40,629 nt of DNA from Candidatus Woesearchaeota archaeon. GTDB taxonomy: Archaea > Nanobdellota > Nanobdellia > Woesearchaeales > GW2011-AR4. Every line of letters begins with the position of its first letter. Position 1 is the first letter of the stretch. Position numbers and translations under genes: made by a program. A model generated the notes under the pieces. It made no database searches, was not told the origin of the DNA, and worked only from the letters and a program-made list of their open reading frames with translations. The stretch lies in contig NZDH01000009.1 in the NCBI GenBank assembly GCA_002688775.1, positions 1 through 40,629 of the forward strand. Reading direction: 5' to 3'. Positions 1 through 8,258 of the stretch are shown here, piece by piece.

Positions 1-1
1 T

Positions 2-148
2 GTAACAGGCAAGCTTGCAAAAAACGTTTTCTACGGCGTACCTCAGGCTGTCTATGGTCTTGGTAGTTCTATCTCTGATTATTTCAAAAGGAAACCAAGA
101 GAACCAACTCCAACATCACCAACACCTGAACCAGCTCCAGCAACTTAA
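2..148 (+). CDS. C-terminal end of a hydrophobic protein (truncated by window edge), paralogue of the next large gene
   Basis: The frame is open from the first bases to a TAA at 146-148 and encodes about 48 residues that start VTGKLAKNVFYGVPQAVYG and end in a Pro/Thr-rich tail. It matches the C-terminus of the protein at 317-1108 almost residue for residue (that one reads VTGRLAKNVFYGVPQAAYG and has a similar tail), and the DNA is clearly similar too. So the window opens inside an upstream copy of a tandem-duplicated gene. The function is unknown. The family looks hydrophobic and membrane-associated. The 5' part lies outside the window. Confidence 0.8.
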   Translation, partial: VTGKLAKNVFYGVPQAVYGLGSSISDYFKRKPREPTPTSPTPEPAPAT

Positions 149-153
149 CGAAA

Positions 154-324
154 ATGAAAACAAAACTAAGCATCACAATAGACGAGAAAACAGTTTTGGA
201 TATTTTGAAGACTATTTCTAGCGGAAAGTTCAGGAACAAATCCCACGTTGTTGAATACGCTGTAAAGAAGCTGTTAGAAGAAAACTCGTCAGAAATAAAC
301 GACAAGGAGGAGCAAAATGGCTGA
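154..324 (+). CDS. Small ribbon-helix-helix (RHH) DNA-binding protein
   Basis: This 56-residue protein starts MKTKLSITIDEKTVLDILK and continues with GKFRNKSHVVEYAVKKLLEE. That is the beta-strand, helix, turn, helix layout of MetJ/Arc or CopG-type RHH repressors: a short strand followed by a helix beginning at RNKSHVVEYAV. It starts 5 bases after the stop of the upstream copy and overlaps the next gene by 8 bases (317-324), so the two are probably translationally coupled. The next gene's ribosome site (AGGAGG, 305-310) lies inside this frame. It sits between two paralogues of a hydrophobic protein, so it probably belongs to the duplicated unit. A role as autoregulator or antitoxin-like factor is inference. 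Confidence 0.75.
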   Translation: MKTKLSITIDEKTVLDILKTISSGKFRNKSHVVEYAVKKLLEENSSEINDKEEQNG

Positions 325-1108
325 GCCTTCAGAACTTGAAAATACAGCGAATAGCGCTCCTCCAATTGCAAATGATCAAAACAAAGAGGAGAAAAAGCCT
401 GTTGGTACTCTTGAAAGTGTAGTTAATGAATTAGGTGATTTGTTTAACTTAGGTGTTAGTGTTGCTGCACCAGCAGCAGGTTTTGCTCTTACAGGAAATC
501 CAGGAGTCCCAGTTACATCAGCAGCATATATAGCTGGAACCAAGGGTAGAAAAGACTCAAAAATAATTAGAAATGAATCTTTGAGCGGTGCACTTTTTGG
601 AACTTTTGCTCATTATACCTTACTTCCATTACAGGCCTTAAGCAGCATTGCAAAAGTAGCGTACATGATTCCGTGGGTTTTTGGAGCTAATGCATTTTTT
701 ATGACTGAAGATCATTTAATTAAAAATAAGTCACCAAAAGGTTTATACAAAAAATTTAAGGAAGATTATTTACAATTTAATCGAAGGGCATTCAAATCAT
801 CTGCCCTTATTAACATTGCAGCTTCCTTGTTTGTTCCACAACGATACTTGGTAACTACTGGGGCAGCTGCAAGCTATGTATTTAGAAGATTTGTAGCTGG
901 AGATAAGGGTGAAGAACAAACTGACAAAACTCCTTACTTAGTGGCAGCTTCAAATGTAACAGGCAGACTTGCAAAAAACGTATTCTACGGTGTACCTCAA
1001 GCTGCTTATGGTATTGCTAGTTCTATTGGTGATTATCTCAAAAGGAAACCAAGAGAACCAACTCAAACTAGACCTCCAGCCAGAACTCCAACACCAGAAC
1101 CAGCTTAA
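317..1108 (+). CDS. Conserved hydrophobic protein with several membrane-like segments, tandem paralogue
   Basis: I do not recognise this 263-residue protein. After a charged N-terminus of about 35 residues there are hydrophobic, Gly/Ala-rich stretches at roughly residues 45-75, 90-130 and 160-185. They are followed by a basic linker, the NVFYGVPQAAYG segment and a Pro/Thr tail (PTQTRPPARTPTPEPA). The pattern suggests a membrane-embedded or membrane-associated protein with a disordered tail. An AGGAGG ribosome site lies at 305-310. It follows an RHH gene with an 8-base overlap, and the same tail is encoded upstream at 2-148, so the gene pair appears to be duplicated. Confidence 0.7.
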   Translation: MAEPSELENTANSAPPIANDQNKEEKKPVGTLESVVNELGDLFNLGVSVAAPAAGFALTGNPGVPVTSAAYIAGTKGRKDSKIIRNESLSGALFGTFAHYTLLPLQALSSIAKVAYMIPWVFGANAFFMTEDHLIKNKSPKGLYKKFKEDYLQFNRRAFKSSALINIAASLFVPQRYLVTTGAAASYVFRRFVAGDKGEEQTDKTPYLVAASNVTGRLAKNVFYGVPQAAYGIASSIGDYLKRKPREPTQTRPPARTPTPEPA

Positions 1109-1120
1109 ATGAATTAGAAC

Positions 1121-2056
1121 TCAATGTGTCCAGTCAATGACGGCGCCTTTCCCGCCTGTAAGCCATTTGTAGCATTCAAGTGCAGCTTTTGATCCTTCTC
1201 CTGCTGCAATTACAGTCTGCTTGTACGGAACAGGAGTTATGTCTCCGCAGGAAAAAATGCCTGGATGGGATGTATTACCCCTGTTATCCACAATTATCTC
1301 TTTTTTCTCATTTACTTTTACAAGATGCTGTACAAAAGAAGTATCAACAACATACCCTATTTCTATGAAAACACCATCAACCTTAAAATCTTTTTTTTCT
1401 TTTGTTGGGATATTCTCAACTGTAATGCCTTCGACATTTTTATCGCCATTTATTTTCAGGGAAACGCTGTTAAGAACAGGCTCAATCTTTGGATTTTTGT
1501 TTATTTTCTCAACAGTTATCTCATCAGCCCTGAATTTATCCCTACGATGTATCAGATAAACTTTTTTTGCGATTGTTGCAAGCTCCAAAGCGCCTTCAAC
1601 AGCCGAGTTGCCGCCGCCAATCACAGCAACTTCCCTGTTTTTGAACAGTGGCGCATCGCAAGTTACGCAAGTGCTTACACCTCTCCCCATAAATTTTTCT
1701 TCGCCTTCAATTCCTAAACTTTTAGGAACTTTTCCGTAAGCAAGGATCAGCGCTTTGCATTCATAACTTTCACCGTTTGCCAGTCCTATCTTGAAACCTT
1801 TTTCTGTCTTTTCAGCTTTATTGGCTTTGCCCATTACAAGCTCTGCGCCAAAACCAATCGCTTCATCCTGGAATTTCCGCATTAACTCAACCCCGTGCAT
1901 TGCTCCTGTCCCAGGATAATTCTCAATATGGCTCGTCAGATTAGTCTGCCCGCCAACATCTATGCTGAGTATTAAAGTCTTTAATTTCTTTCTGCAGGTG
2001 TAGATTGCAGCTGTCAAACCAGCAGCACCTGCCCCGATGATGATTACGTCGTGCAT
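1121..2056 (-). CDS. trxB: Thioredoxin-disulfide reductase
   Basis: This 311-residue FAD/NADPH flavoprotein reduces thioredoxin with NADPH in the cytoplasm. The FAD-binding GAGAAG is at residues 8-13. The redox pair C130-VT-C133 lies in STCVTCDAP. The NADPH-binding GGGNSA is near residue 149, followed by HRRDKFRA. A C-terminal FAD motif (FSCGD) follows. Length is normal for bacterial/archaeal low-molecular-weight TrxB. A TATA-like TTTATAAAAT on the minus strand at about 2079-2088 lies 23-32 bases before the ATG, which suggests a short leader or none. A plausible client in this window is the long ribonucleotide reductase, which needs dithiol reduction (inference). Confidence 0.95.
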   Translation of the reverse strand: MHDVIIIGAGAAGLTAAIYTCRKKLKTLILSIDVGGQTNLTSHIENYPGTGAMHGVELMRKFQDEAIGFGAELVMGKANKAEKTEKGFKIGLANGESYECKALILAYGKVPKSLGIEGEEKFMGRGVSTCVTCDAPLFKNREVAVIGGGNSAVEGALELATIAKKVYLIHRRDKFRADEITVEKINKNPKIEPVLNSVSLKINGDKNVEGITVENIPTKEKKDFKVDGVFIEIGYVVDTSFVQHLVKVNEKKEIIVDNRGNTSHPGIFSCGDITPVPYKQTVIAAGEGSKAALECYKWLTGGKGAVIDWTH

Positions 2057-2105
2057 TGTTAAAAGAGAAAAATAGGTATTTTATAAACGTTGTGCTAAAA
2101 TAATT

Positions 2106-3041
2106 CTAAATTGTCGTAACAGGCCTTGCCTGAAGAATATATAACTTATCTTTAATGGCCCATTCTATATCCATGGGTTTTTTGTAATATTTTTCGATTT
2201 TAATTGACTCATTAGCTATTTCCTTTAATTCTTTTGAGTTTAGGGTTTTACTATTAGCTTTCTTAGAACTCAACTTTACATTTTTATTTTTACCTTTTTC
2301 CATAATTATGGCAGTTTTCTTTTCATTTATTGTTTCTTCCTTAATAGAAATTGTTTTTTTGTCAACAACAAAATGATCCGGAGTGACCATTCCGGATACA
2401 ATCGATTCTCCAAGTCCAAAAACAGCTTCAATAATCAACTCATTTTTATTCTTAGTTACTGGATTGATTGTAAATGTAACACCTGATTTTTCAGCATTTA
2501 CCATTTGCTGAACAACAACAGCCATTTTGGGTTCATGACTAAAGTGTTTTGTTTCTCGGTAAGTTATAGCTCTTGCAGAATAATAAGATGCCCAGCATTC
2601 TTTGACAGATTTGATTAAATCTTTCCCAGTAACGTTTAGAAAAGTAGCTTGCTGCCCTGCAAACGAAGCTTCTTCCAGATCTTCAGCTGTTGCAGAGCTT
2701 CTGACAGCGACAAAACCTTTTACTTTTTCATAGTTTTTGACAATTTCAGCTTCAATTTCTTTTGGTATTTTTGATTTAGTTATTAATTTTGATATATTTT
2801 TAGAAATTGATTGGATTTTCCCGGATTTATTGACGTCAATCTTTTTTAATAATGCACTTATTTTGCCATAAATACTAACTTCTTCTAAAAATGTTTCAAA
2901 TGCCCTAACATTAATGCAAAATCCATCAGGAATCGGAAATTTAGAATATAATTCTCCTAAATTTGCTGCTTTTCCTCCTACAGAGCTAATATCTTTTTTT
3001 CTGATGTCCTTTAGCCATGAAATATGGGGATTTTTGCTCAT
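2106..3041 (-). CDS. Stand-alone PEP synthase/PPDK-type ATP-binding (ATP-grasp) subunit
   Basis: The 311 residues correspond to the N-terminal nucleotide-binding domain of PEP synthase and pyruvate phosphate dikinase. Family hallmarks visible are SVGGKAANLGEL near the N-terminus, VAVRSSATAEDLEEASFAG in the middle and DIEWAIKDKLYILQARPVT at the C-terminus. Nothing follows it, so the swivelling phosphohistidine domain and the PEP/pyruvate barrel are missing from this chain. The upstream gene supplies a phosphohistidine domain and overlaps it by 4 bases (ATGA at 3038-3041). The pair therefore looks like a split dikinase-type phosphotransferase. The substrate is unknown. Confidence 0.85.
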   Translation of the reverse strand: MSKNPHISWLKDIRKKDISSVGGKAANLGELYSKFPIPDGFCINVRAFETFLEEVSIYGKISALLKKIDVNKSGKIQSISKNISKLITKSKIPKEIEAEIVKNYEKVKGFVAVRSSATAEDLEEASFAGQQATFLNVTGKDLIKSVKECWASYYSARAITYRETKHFSHEPKMAVVVQQMVNAEKSGVTFTINPVTKNKNELIIEAVFGLGESIVSGMVTPDHFVVDKKTISIKEETINEKKTAIIMEKGKNKNVKLSSKKANSKTLNSKELKEIANESIKIEKYYKKPMDIEWAIKDKLYILQARPVTTI

Positions 3042-5038
3042 TTTAGAATCTTAACAGTACCATGAGTTCCATCCACTTTAATAACATTGCCACTTTTTAA
3101 TAGATGAGTTGCTACTTTTGTACCAACAACACACGGTACATCAAATTCTCTGGAAACTATTGCAGCGTGACTTGTAACTCCTCCCTCATCTGTGACAATG
3201 GCTATCGCTTTCTGCATTGCAGGCACATAATCAGGGTGTGTTGTAACTGCAACTAAAATATCACCTTGATTTACCTTTGGCAAGTCTTTAACTCCTTTTA
3301 CAATAACTACTCTGCCAACTGCTTCACCATTTGATGCAGGAGTGCCTTTAATGTTCTGGGCATTTACTTTCAATGATACTAAGCCAAGATTACTCATGGA
3401 CTGCTGGATCCCTTCTCCGCTAATGCATTGCACTTCTTTGTTATTGTTATAATAAATAACAAATCCCTTTTTACGTTGAGATATCAAACTCTTATCAATT
3501 TTTGAATTACTTACCAACGCATCAATTATTTCCTGCTCTTTAAAATAGGATATCTCCTGCAAACTCAACTTTAGTCTTTTGGCAATCTCTTCGAATAAAG
3601 AAGATATTATGTAGAAAATGCCTTCCCTTCTAAAATCATCCCTGAGGTCCTTAATGTAAGAAAATTCTTTGGAAATTTCAAGTATATTCCTGTCTTTACT
3701 GCTTATCTTAAGATTTTTAACCATGGAATCATAAGGCATTCCTTTATCCTGTTTTTTTCTCTTAAATTCACTTAGATGTTTTTTAAAATCACCAAATGTC
3801 CACGCTGGATTATGGATATCTAAGCAGGGAATCCATTTAAATCTTGCATAAAGTTGCTTAATACTTTCTTTTGTGAGATTCCCGGTGGAAACCCTGTGCG
3901 TCAGCTCAAGAATAGCTGCCCTTTTATTCGGTGTAAACACAGCTTCATAGTATTGATGAGGATCTTCATTTTCCTTCAATTTACTATGGATGATCTCTTT
4001 GGCTTTCTCTGAATAAAATTCATTAAGAAAAAATGTTGTCCAAATGAATGAAGTATAATGTATGACTCTTTTCTGGTATTCCCTGTATAATCTCACTAAT
4101 TGCTGATTTGTCAGGGACTTGATGTTCATCTTTGAGACTTTCTTGCAATAGCTTACATACTGGTTTCCTGTTTTCATGAATACATTCCTAAATTTCCTGA
4201 AATCTTTTGGACCCCATGCTTTGTACATAGATTTAAGGAATTTATTCCAGTTAGCTTCGTCAACATAACAAACTTGGTTAGAATTTTCCGGAACATAGAT
4301 CTGCTCAAAGAAAGTAAAAGGCAAGATATCCTTCACTTCAGGACTTAAGGATCTTAAGGATGCCTCTGTATATTGCACAGCATATTCTCTTGAAAACAAT
4401 TTCTTCCACTTGGCTTTTTGATTGAATGGAATTGATGAGCTCATTTTAGCTTTCTTTTCTAAATCTTTAATGATTTTCATATACTCCTTAACAGATCTCA
4501 TGCCCATTTCTTTTCTTAACTTATTAATTCTTTTGAAATACTCAATTGCAACCTTTGGAGATTTGTTGTATATGTAATAGTCTTCAACATTATCATATAA
4601 AAAACAATCTAAAGTATCTGCATCTTTTGCTAATTCAACATATGGATTGTCTGTGTAAACATGTTTTTCACTGTGGCAGTATATTGCTTCTGAAATCAAT
4701 TTTATTTCTTTTTCTGTAAATTTCTTGGTGCCTCTAAGAATTTTTTCCGCAATTGGGGCTCCTAAGTGAGCGTGGTTTTTGTATTTGCCCTTTACAATGA
4801 CATAAATGTCGTGCAACACACAAATCAATTCAGCATATTCCTTGCTTAAGCCTCTTTTTTCAGCCAAGATACGCCCAACTTGAGTGCAACCGCTTGAATG
4901 CTTTAATTCGAATACCTTAGAGCTTTCTCTTTCTTTATCAGTTAATCTGCTATTAAGTATTAACTCTATTACTTTCCTCTGCACAAACTCTGACCTGTTA
5001 AGTTTGTTGCCCTTGAAATGATGATAACTCTTTGACAT
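3038..5038 (-). CDS. HD-domain protein fused to a PEP-utiliser phosphohistidine (swivelling) domain
   Basis: Of 666 residues, roughly 1-190 look like an HD hydrolase: KHSSGCTQVGRILAEK, then LHDIY carrying the HD pair, NHAHLGAPIAEKIL, CHSEKH and KDADTLD. Residues about 200-550 are a helical region I do not recognise. The last 110 residues are a PEP-utiliser mobile domain with DEGGVTSHAAIVSREF, whose His in TSHAA is the phosphorylated one in PEP synthase and rifampin phosphotransferase. No PEP-binding TIM barrel follows. It is the first gene of an operon with the ATP-binding subunit (4-base overlap). A TATA-like element at about 5063-5072 precedes the ATG. The layout recalls rifampin phosphotransferase (ATP, substrate and His domains) with an added HD domain. 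The substrate cannot be read from sequence. Confidence 0.8.
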   Translation of the reverse strand: MSKSYHHFKGNKLNRSEFVQRKVIELILNSRLTDKERESSKVFELKHSSGCTQVGRILAEKRGLSKEYAELICVLHDIYVIVKGKYKNHAHLGAPIAEKILRGTKKFTEKEIKLISEAIYCHSEKHVYTDNPYVELAKDADTLDCFLYDNVEDYYIYNKSPKVAIEYFKRINKLRKEMGMRSVKEYMKIIKDLEKKAKMSSSIPFNQKAKWKKLFSREYAVQYTEASLRSLSPEVKDILPFTFFEQIYVPENSNQVCYVDEANWNKFLKSMYKAWGPKDFRKFRNVFMKTGNQYVSYCKKVSKMNIKSLTNQQLVRLYREYQKRVIHYTSFIWTTFFLNEFYSEKAKEIIHSKLKENEDPHQYYEAVFTPNKRAAILELTHRVSTGNLTKESIKQLYARFKWIPCLDIHNPAWTFGDFKKHLSEFKRKKQDKGMPYDSMVKNLKISSKDRNILEISKEFSYIKDLRDDFRREGIFYIISSLFEEIAKRLKLSLQEISYFKEQEIIDALVSNSKIDKSLISQRKKGFVIYYNNNKEVQCISGEGIQQSMSNLGLVSLKVNAQNIKGTPASNGEAVGRVVIVKGVKDLPKVNQGDILVAVTTHPDYVPAMQKAIAIVTDEGGVTSHAAIVSREFDVPCVVGTKVATHLLKSGNVIKVDGTHGTVKILK

Positions 5039-5137
5039 TTTACAATAGCATTTGGGGCCAGATATATAAATATTACTACCCTACTAAGGGGGTATAAAAT
5101 AGAAGAATTTATATATGTGGGTTGAATAAATACAACC
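5039..5137. promoter_or_regulatory. Divergent promoter region with palindrome, between HD/phosphohistidine operon and TrmB gene
   Basis: This 99-base spacer carries two outward-facing TATA-like elements. One at about 5063-5072 serves the minus-strand operon. One at about 5108-5116 (TTTATATAT) serves the plus-strand gene, 22-30 bases before its ATG. Between them TACCC at 5077-5081 and GGGTA at 5090-5094 form an inverted repeat around TACTAAGG. Its position between both TATA boxes suits an operator for the adjacent TrmB-family regulator. Operator assignment is inference. Confidence 0.55.
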
Positions 5138-5890
5138 ATGGAATTAAAAATACTTAAGGATATAGGCCTTACAGAAGGCGAAATCAAAGTTTATGTTGCT
5201 TTGCTTGAATTGGGAAAATCAACAGTAGGCAAGATAATAGATCAGTCAGGAATATCCCAATCCAAAGTTTATGATGTTCTAAAGAGATTGACCGGAAAAG
5301 GATTGGTCAGTTACATTGTAGAAGGTAAAATAAAGCATTACAAAGCAGCACAGCCAAAGCAGATTCTAGATTTCATCGATAAAAAAGAAGAAAACCTCAG
5401 ACAGAATAAACATGAATTCAGAAAAATCCTTCCAGATCTTGAATCAAGGCAAAAAACAGGAGATAAGAAATTCAGTGCAGAGGTTTTTGAGGGCAACAGG
5501 GGTTTAATCACTGTTTTTGACATGTCTTTTGATGAAAGCAGGAAAGGTGATACAGTTTATGCTTTGGGTTATCCGCCTTATGCCAGTAAATTATTCGATG
5601 AATATTGGAGAGGATACTATAAAAAATGTGATAAAAAAGGCATAATAAGGAAAGTCATTTATGATTATGAAACGTGGTTCTTAAAAAAAAGGACAGGAAG
5701 AAAATTATCCTTCTACAAATATATGCCGAAAGGCGTCTATACCCCTCCCTGGATATTCATATTCAATGATAAAGTTGCAATTATGAACGTAACACCAGAG
5801 CAAAAAGTATGTTTTTTAATACAGAATAAGGAAGTTGCTGAAAGTTATATACAATATTTCAATCTGGTTTGGAAGAATGCGTTATCTTAA
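5138..5890 (+). CDS. TrmB-family transcriptional regulator
   Basis: The 250 residues begin with the TrmB-type winged helix: LKDIGLTEGEIKVYVALLELG, then QSGISQSKVYDVLKRLTGKGLV, with the recognition helix in SQSKVYDVLKRL and the wing around YIVEGKIKHYKA. A coiled linker (about 75-110) leads to a C-terminal effector-sensing domain of about 140 residues. It is transcribed divergently from the HD/phosphohistidine operon across 99 bases, the usual position of a local regulator. The effector is unknown. Its stop codon is shared with that of the convergent aminopeptidase gene in a TTAA palindrome (5887-5890). Confidence 0.9.
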   Translation: MELKILKDIGLTEGEIKVYVALLELGKSTVGKIIDQSGISQSKVYDVLKRLTGKGLVSYIVEGKIKHYKAAQPKQILDFIDKKEENLRQNKHEFRKILPDLESRQKTGDKKFSAEVFEGNRGLITVFDMSFDESRKGDTVYALGYPPYASKLFDEYWRGYYKKCDKKGIIRKVIYDYETWFLKKRTGRKLSFYKYMPKGVYTPPWIFIFNDKVAIMNVTPEQKVCFLIQNKEVAESYIQYFNLVWKNALS

Positions 5891-7371
5891 GATTTCCACT
5901 CCCTCAGCATCTCAACCATCAGCCTGACAGAAGCACCAGTCGCGCCTTTTATGATGATTCCTTTCTCAGCCTTTGCAAATACTGTTTCACCTATATCAAT
6001 ATGAGCCCAAGGTAGATCATCAACAAAATGCTTCAGGAACATACCGCCGATTATAGTTCCTGCATCTCCATTGTTGCCGATATTCTTGATGTCTGCTATA
6101 TCTCCCTTTATGTCTTCATCATATTCTTCCCACAAAGGCAATTCCCAGATTTTCTCAAGGCTTCTGTCAGATGCTTTCTTTAATCTATCAGAAAGTTTTG
6201 GATCGTTGCTCATGAATGGAGACCCGACATTTCCAAGGACAATCCTGGCAGCCCCAGTAAGCGAGGCTATATCGAAAATTGCCTGAGGTTTTTGTTCAGC
6301 AGCATAAGCCAATCCATCAGCCAATACCAGCCTTCCTTCTGCATCTGTATTTTTGATCTCAACAGTGACTTTGTTATATGCAGTCAGGACATCATCAGGC
6401 CTGTAAGCTGTTGAATCAATCATATTTTCTGCAAGAGGCGTTACAACCATGATATTGATCGGAAGTTTTAGTTTAGAACAGGCCTCGATAATATGAATTG
6501 CAGCAACTGCACCACCTTTGTCATCTTTCATATTGATTATGTAAGGGTGAGGCTTGACATTTATTCCGCCAGTATCAAATGTAATCCCTTTGCCGACAAT
6601 TGCAACAGGCTTTTTATCACCGCCTCCATTATATTCAAGAATCGCCAGCCTTGGCTTGTTGACGCTGCCCTTGCCAACAGAATAAAGGCATTCCATCTTC
6701 ATCTTTTCAATCTGCTTTTCATCAAATACAGTGCATTTCAGGTTTGATTTTTTTGCAAGTTCTTTAGCATAAGATGCGACATAATCTGGAGTTGCGACAT
6801 TTGGAGGGCTGTTTATCAAGTCCCTTGTCTTATTGACAGCATCAGCCACAATAGTAGAATATTTAATTTCATCATCAAAATTTCCATTGCTTAGAAGAGT
6901 TATTTGGTTTATTTTTTTTCCATTATCATCTTTTGTTTTGTACTTTGTGAATTTGTACAAGGCCATCAATGAGCATAAAGTTATTTTCTCAACGACATCT
7001 TCATTCTTGATTTTGCCATTGTTGAATGAATTTAAAAAAACACTAAAGCTTTTATTGCCACTATCCCTTAATTTTTTAGAGATTTCCGCTATAACCGATG
7101 ATAAAACATCAAGATTGAACTTATCTTTTTCCCCTAATCCAACTAGAGCAATATTTTTTATCTTCTTGTTTATGTAAACACTCTTTACTTCTCCTTTCTC
7201 AGCCTTAAAATTGTTATCCTTGATAAAAGAACTTATGGTATTATCACTGTCAAATTTTTTCAGCTCATCAGACAAGTCAGGATTTTCCTTGAAAAATCCC
7301 ACCAGCAATGAATTATCTTCTACTTCGCCTAATCCTTTTTTTGATAATGCTACAGAAGTTGTTTCTTCCAT
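5887..7371 (-). CDS. pepA: Leucyl aminopeptidase, M17 family
   Basis: This cytosolic metallo-aminopeptidase releases N-terminal residues in peptide turnover. The M17 signature NTDAEGRLVLADGLAYA is present, with upstream metal ligands in VGKGITFDTGGINVKP and KDDKGGA. I place the start at the ATG at 7371 (494 residues, MEETTSVALSKKG), not at the upstream TTG at 7446. The longer frame would overlap the DUF3096 gene ending at 7424, and a TATA-like TTAATAAA about 27 bases before the 7371 ATG fits a leaderless transcript. The gene is convergent with the TrmB gene. Confidence 0.93.
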   Translation of the reverse strand: MEETTSVALSKKGLGEVEDNSLLVGFFKENPDLSDELKKFDSDNTISSFIKDNNFKAEKGEVKSVYINKKIKNIALVGLGEKDKFNLDVLSSVIAEISKKLRDSGNKSFSVFLNSFNNGKIKNEDVVEKITLCSLMALYKFTKYKTKDDNGKKINQITLLSNGNFDDEIKYSTIVADAVNKTRDLINSPPNVATPDYVASYAKELAKKSNLKCTVFDEKQIEKMKMECLYSVGKGSVNKPRLAILEYNGGGDKKPVAIVGKGITFDTGGINVKPHPYIINMKDDKGGAVAAIHIIEACSKLKLPINIMVVTPLAENMIDSTAYRPDDVLTAYNKVTVEIKNTDAEGRLVLADGLAYAAEQKPQAIFDIASLTGAARIVLGNVGSPFMSNDPKLSDRLKKASDRSLEKIWELPLWEEYDEDIKGDIADIKNIGNNGDAGTIIGGMFLKHFVDDLPWAHIDIGETVFAKAEKGIIIKGATGASVRLMVEMLREWKS

Positions 7372-7423
7372 TTGTAGCGAAAATATTAATTCATTTATTA
7401 AGTTATTGCAATGATTTCCACTA

Positions 7424-7570
7424 TTACAGTGTTCCGATAATTCCAAGTATCCCGATTACAATCAGATACCCGCCTATCAAATAATTCAAAATTCTTGGGA
7501 AAACAAGAACCAATATCCCAAAAATAAGGGAAACTACCGGACTTAATATTCCATTACCTAAAATTGCCAT
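7424..7570 (-). CDS. DUF3096-type small membrane protein
   Basis: This 48-residue reading frame starts MAILGNGILSPVVSLIFGIL. It consists of two hydrophobic segments separated by VFPRILNYLIGGY and ends VIGILGIIGTL. The two-helix hairpin with a central F-P-R-x-L-N-Y resembles the DUF3096 family, which is very short and of unknown function. It lies 52 bases upstream of the chosen pepA start on the same strand. Confidence 0.75.
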   Translation of the reverse strand: MAILGNGILSPVVSLIFGILVLVFPRILNYLIGGYLIVIGILGIIGTL

Positions 7571-7618
7571 AAAAATCACCCATTCTTTTGGTTTTTTTAT
7601 TCTATTTAAAATTATTTA

Positions 7619-8257
7619 TTAACGACTTCTTTTAACGCCAACTCTAGGGCAATATTTCCTTATAATACATTTAGAGCAAAAAGGACTTATAGGCACACAA
7701 ACATTTTGTCCATGAGAAACCAACAGATTATTCAAATCATGCCAGTATTTTTTTGGTATAATTTTTACTAACTCCTGCTCAGTTTTTTCTGGTGTTTTTG
7801 TCTTGACCCAGCCAAGCCTGTTTGAGATTTTATTTAGATGTGTGTCCACTGGTATCGATACAGTTAAATTATGTCCATAAATTAATGTTATGCCTCCACA
7901 CTTTCTCCCAATACCAGGAATTGTTAATAATTCTTCCATTGTTTTTGGAACTTTGCCATTAAAATCCTTAATTATTTTTTTGCAAGCTTTTTTGATATAT
8001 CTGGCTTTTGTCGGATAAAAACCAACAGGAAAAATAGCTTTTTCTATCTGCTTTTTAGAAAGCTTCAGCATATCTCTTGGGTTATCTGCCAGATCAAATA
8101 ATCTCTTGGAGGCAGGCCCTGTTGTCGTGTCTTTTGTCCTTAAGCTTAAAATGCAAGAAATCAAAACTAAAAACGGATCTTGTGTTTTTTCTCCTATTTC
8201 TGTTGCAATAGGATTTTCAAATTGCTTGATTTCTTTTTTTAATAAAGAAACAATCAT
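7619..8257 (-). CDS. nth: Endonuclease III-type DNA glycosylase/AP lyase
   Basis: This base-excision-repair enzyme removes oxidised pyrimidines and nicks abasic sites. The helix-hairpin-helix LLTIPGIGRKCGG carries the catalytic Lys. The catalytic Asp is in VDTHLNKISNRLG. The C-terminal iron-sulfur loop is complete, with spacing C-x6-C-x2-C-x5-C (CVPISPFCSKC then C). I chose the ATG at 8257 (212 residues): it lies one base after the upstream stop, and the distance to LSLRTKD matches that to LSAQATD in E. coli Nth. An in-frame ATG at 8284 would add nine residues and overlap the upstream gene. Confidence 0.93.
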   Translation of the reverse strand: MIVSLLKKEIKQFENPIATEIGEKTQDPFLVLISCILSLRTKDTTTGPASKRLFDLADNPRDMLKLSKKQIEKAIFPVGFYPTKARYIKKACKKIIKDFNGKVPKTMEELLTIPGIGRKCGGITLIYGHNLTVSIPVDTHLNKISNRLGWVKTKTPEKTEQELVKIIPKKYWHDLNNLLVSHGQNVCVPISPFCSKCIIRKYCPRVGVKRSR

Positions 8258-8258
8258 G

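Noticed and set aside
15-221. A 68-residue open frame near the window start
   Set aside because: It is the wrong frame of the truncated paralogue at 2-148, which aligns well with the gene at 317-1108, and it overlaps the start of the RHH gene.
7372-7446. N-terminal extension of the aminopeptidase from a TTG start
   Set aside because: It overlaps the DUF3096 gene, does not look like M17 sequence and would cover a TATA-like element.
7850-7862. TGTCCACTGGTA resembling the 13-base motif
   Set aside because: It differs at the central base and lies in conserved nth codons (V-D-T), so it is coincidental.
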